A DNA stretch of 64,000 nucleotides. Origin: Paracentrotus lividus. Taxonomy: Eukaryota > Echinodermata > Echinoidea > Camarodonta > Echinidae. A program made the position numbers and the translations under genes. The stretch lies in assembly GCA_940671915.1 (NCBI GenBank), contig CALNVZ010003426.1, forward strand, positions 47,822,168 through 47,886,167, in the 5' to 3' direction. This document shows, piece after piece, positions 60,901 through 64,000 of this stretch. Position 1 is the first letter of the stretch; each line of letters begins with the position of its first letter. The notes beneath the pieces were generated by a model, which was not told where the DNA came from, searched no databases, and saw only the letters and a list, made by a program, of their open reading frames with translations.

Positions 60901-63899
60901 ATTTTAAGTTTGCAATTTACGTGTGTAAACCTATGTTTGATTTTTAATGGTAAAAGTAAAAACAAAGAGTTTCCCCCTCATGGTACGATAATATGACGTT
61001 ATCATACAGACATCACGTGGACATAAGATCAGAATTAAAACTAAGGTTATCAATTGCTATACATGTATACTCTTTGTAAATAAATAAATGCACATCAAAC
61101 ACTTCTCGAATGTCGCTGTCTTTATTACAGTAACCATATTCACTTTTCCAGGAGTTCCCCTTTCCTTAGCATCTTCAGAGGACACATTAGGGTTATATGT
61201 TTTCTCTTCATTCTTGCCCTTGCCTTGCCAACAGATGATAAACTTGATGTTTCGAGGAAATCATCTTCATGCCTCTCCCTGGGGAGTTTATCAGCTTCTT
61301 GGATGGTCTCGTCGTAATCATGCTCATCAGAAGTCACTGTCCTGGTCAGGCGGAAAGTTTTCGCTTCTCTTGGCCGGAAATCCTTGTTTCTTTTTAGTCA
61401 TGCAAAAATGAATGACTTTATCAAAAATATAATACAAAAAAGTAAAATAGGGCAATTGTTGAATTTTTGGTTAATAATGTTTAATATTACGAATACAAAT
61501 CATAAAACGAACATCAAATGCATATTTACCCTTCCCAATGTCTCCCTTTCATTCTCACAAATATGTCCCTCGAGGAAGCGGAATGTATTGGAAGGCCACT
61601 GATCCCTGTCACTAGGGTGTGTCTCTGTCCCCTTTCCAGAACTTTGGGTTAGTCAGCGGCTATGATTGTGTCCTCATAGACTTGAGGAAATTTGTCACGT
61701 TTGAAACTGCAAAAATTAAAAGTCAATCACTTGATTTAATGAAAAGGAAAAAAAATGTATTCACTACATGATACTTATGAGGAAAAATAGCAAAATGTAT
61801 TAGAATCGGTAACAGGAAAGAAAGAAGAAATCAGATTTTTTGTGTACCAAAACATAAAGGCATAATGCATGTCCTGTGGTTGCAGTGGCTGCAGTTTGTT
61901 TCATAGGATATTCGATAATGATTAAAATATCGCAGAAATAGTAATGAAAGCATCTGAAACAATTACGTGAAGTGCTGATATTTTCCCACCAAAGCTCATC
62001 CCCACCCCCCCTCAATAGCCTACTAGAAGATAATATTCATCTTAATTTACTCACGGAGCACACCGGATCGTACTCCTTGGCCTTTCTTCGATCAGCCTCT
62101 CTTCTTCACAGTGGTCCTTGTAGGATTTCACTCTTCTGTTACAAAAGCATTCATGATCCCTGTACCATTCTGCTATTTCTACTTCCTGCTCTTCAGTGAA
62201 TGTGTACGCGATAACTTGTTTCTTTCTCCTCTTGGGGTGGACGTCTTCTTTGTTGTTTCCTTCCTCCTCCGCGGGGTGCTAGCTGAGGTAGAACCTGAGA
62301 ATGAAGAGGGACGAATTCATTCTCCTCCCGAACCGGCTCGTCACGCAGGCCCTGTTGTTTAGTTTCAGTTTGGACCTGGACTTGCATGGGGTCTTGGTCT
62401 TCGAACTGGCTCTGCTCATCATGTGTCTTCTCCACCATTTCATCGTCTCTTCTTGCACCTCACCTCTACTTCAGCCCTTGCCTGAACGATACTATCTTCT
62501 TCGGGTCTGTTCCTCCTAATATGTCCACCACTCTTTGATTTCTTGGGGTCGAGGCATCTTTCTTGCCTTATGTTTTGGTAATGCAATGGCGATCAATGGC
62601 GATGGCCTATTTTATGTATACATGTGCGTGGGGCGGATAAATGCATTGTTCTCACATTCAGATATTATGGAAAAATGTAAATCACTACATATTTATAAAC
62701 CAGCTGGTATGTCACGATGCGCTTGCAATGTACTCTGAATATAAGCTCATACCAAACTCCGTTGTAACTCGTCATGCTCGATCTAAACTCGCGCTTATCT
62801 CGCGGCACCTCTGCTTGACTCTCAACACACTCGCAGTGCTCGTATCTCGCTCTTGTAAACTCGAACATCACTCGCGTATACATGCAAGTGGCGAGTAATT
62901 ACGAGTATATCTTCGAACTTCTTACGAGTACTGCGAGTTTGTTGCGAGTGTTGCGAGTATCTAACGAGTTAAAGCGAATTCACCACGATCTACAACGAGT
63001 TAGTGAAATTTTTGAACGTGTTCAAAATTTTTTGAACGGCCGGCGACTTCTTGGAGAGTTGAACGAGTTCCGCCGAGCCGCGCAGAGTTGTCGCGAGTCA
63101 TCCCGAGTTACATGAAGAGCTTTACGAGAGTTATCGCGAGTGTCTCATTTTGGCAACTCGCGATAACTCGCCACAACTCGCTACTACAACTCGGCTAAGT
63201 GTGAACCTTGCTTACACAGCTTTGTCGTTTGGCGATCCTCATTACGTGACAATGGATGGGCTTAACTTTACCTTCAACGGACTTGGAGAGTATACCATTC
63301 TCCGCTACGCTGCCGGTTGTTCAAAAACAGGGGCATCCAATTTTGAGCTTCAAGGAAGGCAAACAAGATCAAAGGATCGCCAAGGTAAAGGAATTTATGT
63401 TCTAATCACTAACAAATCAAATTTCATTAAATTGAATAATGAATGTAACGGCAACAATACATCCATAAGTTTGAACTTTATTAATATGAAACAAATGCCA
63501 TTAATTTAGAATAAAATAAAATCAAATGATACATGTATAAACTGTAATAGAATCAAGTTATATTTATTTCAAATGACACAAGATTGAAATGACATGGCTG
63601 GTGCTTGTAACTAATTGATTTAACTTAAATAATTATTCTTCATAATCTAAAATCAAATTGTTTGAAATGAAATAAAACATTTTAAAATGTGATCGAATAA
63701 AATCAGTTCAATTTCCAACGTTTAGGAAACCTGATTGATGTGACACAGCTATCAGCGGTAGCGATGAAGGACATTGGATCAGATTACATATTCGTGGAGG
63801 CTAGTGCCTACAACGGCATGAACGTATTCCGGAGACGTATCAAAGAAACCAATTGGAACTATGTTGACTTTTCGCAACAGACCGTTTCTGATATGCAAG
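17876..63899 (+). CDS. Two-module AMOP/vWD extracellular protein, Mesh/SUSD2-like (partial, 18 exons)
   Basis: This spliced gene covers at least 1155 codons and is open at both ends. Module 1 (exons 1-11) and module 2 (exons 12-18) share one order: IPT/TIG-like E-set domain, linker ending in a conserved GYLL/GYMM-type stretch, AMOP domain (paired Cys CCYD and CC motifs), then a vWD domain opening with GDPH. This order matches Drosophila Mesh and vertebrate SUSD2, which are membrane or junction adhesion proteins. The usual N-terminal NIDO domain is not visible, and no sushi or transmembrane segment is seen. Exon 11 (phase 1) joins exon 12 in frame, so I infer one chain. All junctions are GT-AG with consistent phases. 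Two separate genes remain possible if an unseen terminal exon exists near 32.7 kb. Confidence 0.82.
18140..18550 (+). other. Intron 1, pyrimidine-rich
   Basis: An intron of 411 bp between phase-1 sites. It is mostly T/C-rich with homopolymers, which accounts for an open frame of Phe/Leu/Ser runs that is not a gene. Confidence 0.75.
18551..18691 (+). CDS. Exon 2: linker between E-set and AMOP, module 1 (first half)
   Basis: 141 bp, phase 1 to phase 1, acceptor after atcatag and donor gtgagt. The translation includes [12 protein letters not shown], which aligns with [12 protein letters not shown] in exon 13. Module 2 carries this and the next exon as one uninterrupted exon. The donor lies a few bases from the 3' tail of a reverse-oriented LINE. 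Confidence 0.78.
18697..19480 (-). mobile_element. 5'-truncated LINE 3' end (CR1/L2-like)
   Basis: On the minus strand, fragments read [51 protein letters not shown] and [18 protein letters not shown]. This is the C-terminal signature of CR1/L2/Jockey-type reverse transcriptases, with a stop and a frame break. The tail is a TTTA microsatellite at 18701-18722, abutting the donor of exon 2. Confidence 0.72.
19500..20715. other. Intronic DNA, mixed repeats
   Basis: It holds an acgtacg-rich stretch (19590-19940), an AT-rich run of TTTA/TTA (19960-20040), a gactagc palindrome fragment (20343-20440), and G/C homopolymers near 20475 and 20525. No coding signal. Confidence 0.5.
20730..21565 (+). repeat. 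Tandem array of ~105-111 bp units with a GC-rich quasi-palindrome
   Basis: Eight units each carry aatgcgagcgcgaagcgcga-like text. Copies start near 20736, 20843, 20945, 21054, 21161, 21271, 21381 and 21492. Between them are the conserved phrases aacctgaaaa(c)agtgcatttta, agcgttttttcgctatg and ataaagaagatat. Weaker copies follow near 21645 and 21873. Confidence 0.85.
21566..22579 (+). other. 3' part of intron 2
   Basis: G-runs (21735, 21781, 22112) alternate with ccctcaatatttc-like phrases. From about 22480 to 22565 a short open stretch ([15 protein letters not shown]) precedes a stop and is not joined to exon 3 in the model. No other signal. Confidence 0.45.
22580..22730 (+). CDS. Exon 3: linker, module 1 (second half)
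   Basis: 151 bp, phase 1 in and phase 2 out. Residues such as TGHYEWTP and GVIRISGP align with NGSYTFTP and GIIRITGN of exon 13, which supports the acceptor at gatgtacag. The donor AG|gttggt is weak but is required by the phase of exon 4. Confidence 0.75.
22731..23591 (+). other. Intron 3
   Basis: 861 bp of ordinary AT-rich sequence. It has a T-rich tract before exon 4 and no recognised element. Confidence 0.6.
23592..23739 (+). CDS. Exon 4: pre-AMOP linker, module 1
   Basis: 148 bp, phase 2 in and phase 0 out. It encodes [12 protein letters not shown] and a CELW motif, aligning with [12 protein letters not shown] and CDAW of exon 14. It has a clean tttcag acceptor and gtaagt donor. Confidence 0.82.
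23919..23979. repeat. 61-bp hairpin
   Basis: Arms of about 27 bp starting ggccggtattctcgaagg fold back around a loop near gtacgt. It sits in the intron between exons 4 and 5 and may be a tiny MITE or the fused ends of one. Confidence 0.75.
24013..24176 (+). CDS. Exon 5: start of AMOP domain, module 1
   Basis: 164 bp, phase 0 in and phase 2 out. It begins [12 protein letters not shown], the counterpart of [12 protein letters not shown] in exon 15. It has several Cys residues and an acidic run (EDDDED) before CVINIINR. The final bases of the exon are partly repeated about 100 bp downstream. Confidence 0.82.
24588..24853 (+). CDS. Exon 6: core of AMOP domain, module 1
   Basis: 266 bp, phase 2 in and phase 1 out. 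It carries the AMOP hallmarks [10 protein letters not shown], a [10 protein letters not shown] segment, [14 protein letters not shown] and HRPT. After HRPT the sequence diverges from exon 16: the usual DC pair and YNPP-type tail are replaced by RASRWSDES, so the last AMOP cysteine is missing. The family is well supported; the effect of the loss is not known. Confidence 0.85.
24854..25724 (+). other. Intron 6
   Basis: 871 bp without recognised elements. The phrase caatggagtacgcc is repeated once near 25220-25245. Confidence 0.5.
25725..25877 (+). CDS. Exon 7: start of vWD domain with GDPH, module 1
   Basis: 153 bp, phase 1 to phase 1. The translation opens [14 protein letters not shown], the canonical start of a vWD domain. 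The GDPH motif lies at 25736-25747. In several vWD proteins, including MUC2 and SUSD2, the bond between Asp and Pro in this motif is cleaved autocatalytically. Confidence 0.88.
26226..27656. mobile_element. ~1.43-kb TIR element carrying a GGCGCC array (copy A)
   Basis: The left end (tataggattttccagtcag) recurs inverted at the right (actgggaaattcta), and similarity runs about 60 bp inward through gataa(a/t)c(g/a)gttcattcaaatt. The interior has a GA-rich block (26830-27010) and a GGCGCCAAA array (27080-27320). The reverse complement of the whole element is copy B at 35466-36990. Confidence 0.75.
27080..27320. repeat. GGCGCCAAATCGACCTTAAACTTA-type array
   Basis: About nine degenerate units of 25-30 bp, each a ggggcgccaaat core followed by gac(c)ttaaact. 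It belongs to the TIR element that contains it. Confidence 0.8.
27685..27741. repeat. (TA)n microsatellite
   Basis: About 57 bp of almost pure TA, roughly 44 bp upstream of exon 8. Confidence 0.95.
27785..27940 (+). CDS. Exon 8: vWD domain, module 1
   Basis: 156 bp, phase 1 to phase 1. It encodes [18 protein letters not shown], nearly the same as [16 protein letters not shown] in exon 18. The intron just upstream holds a long (TA)n tract. Confidence 0.85.
28336..28481 (+). CDS. Exon 9: vWD domain, module 1
   Basis: 146 bp, phase 1 in and phase 0 out, acceptor ttttctgcag and donor gtaaat. It encodes beta-strand-like text ([16 protein letters not shown]) typical of the middle of vWD domains. 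Confidence 0.82.
28482..29957 (+). other. Intron 9 with internal partial duplications
   Basis: The phrase gggagtgctcta...atgaagagacagctatgcc near 29745 echoes gagagtgctctatcg...atgagacggccatgc near 28570. The phrase tgtacaaagtgaatg(c/a)gagtg near 28927 recurs near 29217. The intron appears built from diverged copies of a few hundred bp. Confidence 0.5.
29958..30081 (+). CDS. Exon 10: end of vWD domain, module 1
   Basis: 124 bp, phase 0 in and phase 1 out. It includes [19 protein letters not shown], the usual GLxGNxDGxxxxDLxxxDG signature of vWD. The donor gtaagt splits a codon that becomes Trp (FGKSW) when joined to exon 11. Confidence 0.85.
30244..31093. mobile_element. 850-bp full-length hairpin element, TA-flanked (mariner-like MITE)
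   Basis: The sequence from ccgagtgagtaaaaaaaa is the inverted, slightly diverged copy of its other half ending ttactcactcgg. The arms are about 400 bp and meet near 30670. TA repeats flank both ends. The CxGAGTGAG terminus and TA target suit a Tc1/mariner-type MITE. No coding capacity. Confidence 0.85.
31345..31512. repeat. Inverted repeat of ~28 bp bounding a 165-bp segment
   Basis: atcatgacaaagagtaactc at the left is matched inverted by gagttactctttatcatg at the right. A cttttcag-like acceptor and a short open stretch lie between them, but the phase joins do not need this segment. Confidence 0.55.
31543..31812 (-). other. Unrecognised minus-strand ORF, 89 codons
   Basis: Lys/Arg-rich frame ([16 protein letters not shown] at its start). 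No family recognised, and there is no second exon or transposon boundary to support it. Possibly a fragment of an old element in intron 10. Confidence 0.15.
32480..32746 (+). CDS. Exon 11: post-vWD region ending module 1
   Basis: 267 bp, phase 1 to phase 1. It reads [14 protein letters not shown], then [11 protein letters not shown] and [14 protein letters not shown], the Cys-bearing region that follows vWD in Mesh-like proteins. In Mesh a sushi domain comes next; here the donor (A|gtaggc) leads in phase to the E-set exon of module 2. Confidence 0.84.
33215..33484 (+). CDS. Exon 12: IPT/TIG-like domain of module 2
   Basis: 270 bp, phase 1 to phase 1. The translation contains [15 protein letters not shown], then Cys residues and a YNCVPDPF motif, parallel to exon 1 of module 1. 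The acceptor follows a long T-rich tract and the donor is gtaagt. Confidence 0.85.
33642..34649. mobile_element. ~1.0-kb hairpin element, TA-flanked (copy 1)
   Basis: It begins cactgttcgtcataaaggtg and ends with the inverse cacctttatgacggacagtg, with TA at 33640-33641 and 34650-34651. Most of the two halves are inverted copies (for example ttaaatctagttttatgg near 33942 and its diverged inverse near 34322). The same family occurs at 47517-48488. Confidence 0.8.
35466..36990. mobile_element. ~1.5-kb TIR element with GGCGCC array (copy B, inverted)
   Basis: Reverse-complement counterpart of 26226-27656: gatttcccactcagtttcga at the left and actgactgggaaatc at the right, with the GGCGCC array at about 35950-36330 and a C/T-rich block at 36330-36410. 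The landmark ccgcctacccc...gaatacgcgcat matches atgcgcgtattc...ggtaggcgcg in copy A. Confidence 0.75.
37027..38363. mobile_element. ~1.34-kb TA element with ~230-bp terminal inverted repeats
   Basis: The left arm starts taccgtgtgtctcaaaaaaa, and its inverse ends at tttttttagacacacagta. Similarity extends about 230 bp through ggaccaacctttcatatgat, the gcgcctgcgcagg block and gacaggtaaa. The interior holds (TG)n tracts and no coding frame. It abuts the next element at TA. Confidence 0.85.
37538..37627. repeat. (TG)n microsatellite
   Basis: About 90 bp of imperfect TG repeats with a few GC or TA interruptions. A second short run lies near 37811-37832. Confidence 0.92.
38366..39351. mobile_element. 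GGGTACATTCAGG MITE, uninterrupted copy, 986 bp
   Basis: The termini gggtacattcaggtaatatg and cctgcatgtaccc are inverted, with TA on both sides (38364-38365, 39352-39353). It shows the empty state of the two insertion sites in the copy at 12125-15785. Confidence 0.88.
39356..40014 (+). mobile_element. 5'-truncated LINE 3' end
   Basis: The frame 39401-39598 reads [42 protein letters not shown]. This matches the C-terminal part of CR1/L2/Jockey-type reverse transcriptases (YNTRxxxx, then G..LWNxLP). After a stop there are about 350 bp of 3' UTR, then (TTG)n and an (AATTC)n tail at about 39985-40008. Confidence 0.75.
40060..40369 (+). CDS. Exon 13: linker, module 2 (fused equivalent of exons 2+3)
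   Basis: 310 bp, phase 1 in and phase 2 out. It covers in one exon what module 1 splits into 141 + 151 bp. It encodes [24 protein letters not shown] and NGSYTFTP. A truncated LINE ends about 45 bp upstream of the acceptor (catttcag). Confidence 0.86.
40370..41241 (+). other. Intron 13
   Basis: 872 bp of AT-rich sequence with no recognised element. Confidence 0.6.
41242..41383 (+). CDS. Exon 14: pre-AMOP linker, module 2
   Basis: 142 bp, phase 2 in and phase 0 out. It encodes [12 protein letters not shown] and EKCDAW, collinear with exon 4. The donor is gtagac. Confidence 0.82.
42908..42970. repeat. Poly(A)-rich tract
   Basis: About 60 bp of A with few G interruptions, possibly the tail of an old retrotransposon or a slippage-prone site. 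Confidence 0.85.
43583..45425. mobile_element. Inner fold-back element nested in the outer one
   Basis: It begins cccgatagtccgcgggtccg and ends with the inverse ggacccgcagactatcggg. Each arm has an outer array of ~15-bp units (gatagtccgcgggtcc; 43583-43725 and 45282-45425) and an inner array of ~25-bp units (ggttcgttattccgaaaata; 43755-44130 and 44885-45250). The centre (44160-44860) is itself partly palindromic around 44410. Confidence 0.78.
45402..45629 (-). CDS. Unrecognised ORF fragment cut by the inner fold-back element
   Basis: 75 codons, starting [16 protein letters not shown] and continuing with a Lys/Arg-rich stretch ([16 protein letters not shown]), then [19 protein letters not shown] tatataa box-like string lies just upstream of the ATG. 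The frame runs into the end of the inner fold-back element, so the 3' part is lost. The composition is protein-like, but no family is recognised. Confidence 0.35.
   Translation of the reverse strand: MATPSLKRLLGLADSEVPQRNVPKKVKLRNKCKRIKDVEKGRMLKWELKYGSYRSRKEHEGRVGYMLQPDSLRVR
46690..48790. repeat. Diverged repeats with gctcgcgcttcgcgctcgc motifs, split by a hairpin element
   Basis: Three related units (about 46735-47060, 47130-47510 and 48500-48790) share aattttcggctcgcgcttcg, the caaggc(a/t)gcc block, a catacattcaaagacaaatt phrase and ctctccgaatac. The element at 47517-48488 interrupts the third. Confidence 0.65.
47517..48488. mobile_element. ~0.97-kb hairpin element, TA-flanked (copy 2)
   Basis: It starts ctgttcgtcataaaggtgga and ends ccacctttatgacggacag, flanked by TA. 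The interior follows copy 1 (33642-34649) closely, in the same orientation. Confidence 0.8.
49113..49261 (+). CDS. Exon 15: start of AMOP domain, module 2
   Basis: 149 bp, phase 0 in and phase 2 out. It reads [17 protein letters not shown], then [14 protein letters not shown]. The donor must be tc|gtaggt: reading one more codon would give TAG, and the phase-2 end is required by the next exon. Confidence 0.78.
49683..49957 (+). CDS. Exon 16: core of AMOP domain, module 2
   Basis: 275 bp, phase 2 in and phase 1 out. It has [32 protein letters not shown] and the complete tail [13 protein letters not shown], so this AMOP keeps the cysteine lost in module 1. The donor is gtaggt. The following intron is 13.3 kb and contains the Harbinger transposon. 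Confidence 0.87.
50325..51570. repeat. Interspersed repeat with doubled units and a LINE-like tail
   Basis: Two units share tcttcaggtcgctat and gcgaagtaggtcattcttttt phrases (50555-50670 and 51060-51205). Part of the same family sits at 6796-7330. Between 51290 and 51475 a stretch ending attaaataaaatacataaat resembles a LINE 3' UTR and tail. Confidence 0.55.
51753..51965. repeat. Left subterminal CTCG/CGAGT repeat field
   Basis: Next to the left terminal repeat are repeated ctcg and cgagt words (tcgcgag, actcgctcgaactcgcacga, cacgagt, accgagc, caacgagtt), mirrored by a longer field at the other end. Confidence 0.65.
52463..54528 (+). CDS. Harbinger DDE transposase (HARBI1-like), frameshifted
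   Basis: Three exons are inferred: 52463-53170, 53583-53850 and 54219-54528, with GT-AG sites. The start [14 protein letters not shown] leads to [12 protein letters not shown] and [16 protein letters not shown], the DNA-binding helical region. [13 protein letters not shown] gives the first catalytic Asp, [13 protein letters not shown] the second, and [14 protein letters not shown] the Glu. The end [11 protein letters not shown] matches the family. Exon 1 changes frame at least three times, and exon 2 near 53785. The gap-side duplicate carries many single-base indels, so some breaks may be sequencing errors. Confidence 0.85.
55992..56660 (-). pseudogene. Second copy of the accessory-gene C-terminal exon (assembly duplicate)
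   Basis: It carries the same text as 59136-59790: [18 protein letters not shown], then a Pro-rich stretch and [15 protein letters not shown] before a TAG stop. A one- or two-base difference at GRFLRTAG versus GRFSYGRM shifts frame here but not in the other copy. It is probably the same locus read twice. Confidence 0.7.
56961..56985. other. Assembly gap, 25 N
   Basis: A run of 25 N inside the transposon. The flanking sequences overlap: the bases before the gap match those near 60080, and the bases after it match those near 53840. Confidence 0.99.
56986..60085 (+). repeat. Duplicate of 53840-56960 (likely unmerged contig overlap)
   Basis: From gtatgat(c/g)ggaaatacatat onward the two stretches are collinear for 3.1 kb, including transposase exon 3 (about 57362-57664) and the accessory-gene end. 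Differences are almost all 1-2 base insertions or deletions rather than substitutions, the pattern of long-read error. Confidence 0.88.
59136..62557 (-). CDS. MADF/Myb-SANT-like accessory protein of the Harbinger element, frameshifted
   Basis: On the minus strand a start MPRP lies at 62557. A Glu/Gln-rich region follows, then [19 protein letters not shown] and RRVKSYKDH (MADF or Myb/SANT-like DNA-binding fold). After a donor at 62054-62053, exon 2 (61706 to about 61531) has FLKSMRTQS and [20 protein letters not shown] in different frames. A Glu/Asp-rich exon lies near 61337-61140. The Pro-rich C-terminal exon (about 59790-59136) contains [20 protein letters not shown]. In PIF/Harbinger elements this second protein helps bring the transposase to the nucleus and the ends. 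Exon borders are approximate. Confidence 0.65.
60090..61080. other. Non-coding part of the Harbinger element
   Basis: AT-rich DNA between exons of the accessory gene. Nothing further recognised. Confidence 0.5.
62755..63200. repeat. Right subterminal field of CGAGT/ACTCG repeats
   Basis: More than twenty copies of cgagt or its inverse actcg lie within about 440 bp (for example actcgcgcttatctcgcg, acgagtactgcgagtttgt, gttgcgagtgttgcgagt, cgcgataactcgccacaact). They lie next to the right terminal repeat and likely form transposase or accessory-protein binding sites. Confidence 0.75.
63220..63384 (+). CDS. Exon 17: start of vWD domain with GDPH, module 2
   Basis: 165 bp, phase 1 to phase 1. 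It reads [14 protein letters not shown] with GDPH at 63231-63242. Its acceptor (ttacacag) begins with the TTA target-site duplicate of a Harbinger element whose last base is 63211. Confidence 0.86.
63726..63899 (+). CDS. Exon 18: vWD domain, module 2 (last exon visible)
   Basis: 174 bp, phase 1 to phase 1, acceptor gtttag and donor gtagaa. It encodes [16 protein letters not shown], the counterpart of exon 8. Counterparts of exons 9-11 should lie beyond the window. Confidence 0.84.
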
Positions 63900-63945
63900 G
63901 TAGAATATAAGTATGTTAACGTGGTTAAAGTAACACGGTAGAGTA

Positions 63946-64000
63946 TACAGTGCGTATCAAAATAAACGCAACAAGTTTTCATTCCAAAGGTGTGAAGATT
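63946..64000. mobile_element. Possible start of a further TA element at the window edge
   Basis: tatacagtgcgtatcaaaat followed by aaacgcaac resembles the starts of the TA-flanked elements at 30244 and 37027. The other end is outside the window. Confidence 0.3.

Larger units (their letters stand above)
51739..63211. mobile_element. PIF/Harbinger transposon with TTA target duplication
   Basis: The terminal inverted repeats of about 36 bp, AGCAGGGTTCACACTTAGCC and its inverse ending GGCTAAGTGTGAACCTTGC, bound the element. TTA flanks it at 51736-51738 and 63212-63214. A 3-bp TTA target, a DDE transposase of the HARBI1 type and a MADF/Myb-SANT-like second gene are together diagnostic of PIF/Harbinger. 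The two genes converge. The apparent length of 11.5 kb includes about 3.1 kb repeated across a gap, so the real element is probably near 8.3 kb. Confidence 0.9.

Noticed and set aside
1..64000. tRNA, rRNA or other structural RNA genes
   Set aside because: No cloverleaf with A and B boxes and no rRNA-like stretch was recognised by eye; a dedicated search could still find a degenerate tRNA-derived SINE.

Overview
This is eukaryotic DNA from an AT-rich, intron-rich animal genome packed with transposons. A marine invertebrate deuterostome is the best guess, most likely an echinoderm such as a sea urchin. The guess rests on the long introns, on a Mesh/SUSD2-type AMOP-vWD gene, and on the density of TA-flanked hairpin elements and PIF/Harbinger and LINE remnants. 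No sequence was found that fixes the species.

One host gene can be read, on the + strand from 17876 to 63899, open at both ends. I resolved 18 exons with consistent GT-AG junctions and matching phases. They encode two successive copies of one extracellular module: an IPT/TIG-like E-set domain, a Mesh-type linker, an AMOP domain, and a vWD domain with a GDPH motif. Module 1 (17876-32746, 11 exons, 660 codons) runs in frame, with no stop, sushi domain or membrane segment, straight into module 2 (33215 onward, 7 exons, 495 codons so far). The vWD domain of module 2 continues past the window.

Almost everything else is mobile or repetitive. From 1 to 17.9 kb there is no convincing host gene. There is a TTAA-flanked piggyBac-like MITE (311-1075), a 5.5-kb TA-flanked TIR element holding a minisatellite (3101-8610), and a MITE (12125-15785) interrupted by two further elements; an intact copy at 38366-39351 confirms both insertions. 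The introns carry two truncated LINE 3' ends, an 850-bp full-length hairpin, two copies of a ~1-kb hairpin element, an inverted pair of ~1.45-kb elements bearing GGCGCC arrays, and a fold-back element nested in another (42057-46068).

The last intron before the module 2 vWD exon contains an autonomous-type PIF/Harbinger transposon (51739-63211, TTA target duplication). It has a DDE transposase on + and a MADF/Myb-SANT-like accessory gene on -. Its right terminal repeat ends 8 bases before the exon, so it forms most of the 3' splice site region. A 25-N gap (56961-56985) lies inside the element. The 3.1 kb on either side of the gap are the same sequence, which indicates an unmerged contig overlap rather than real duplication.
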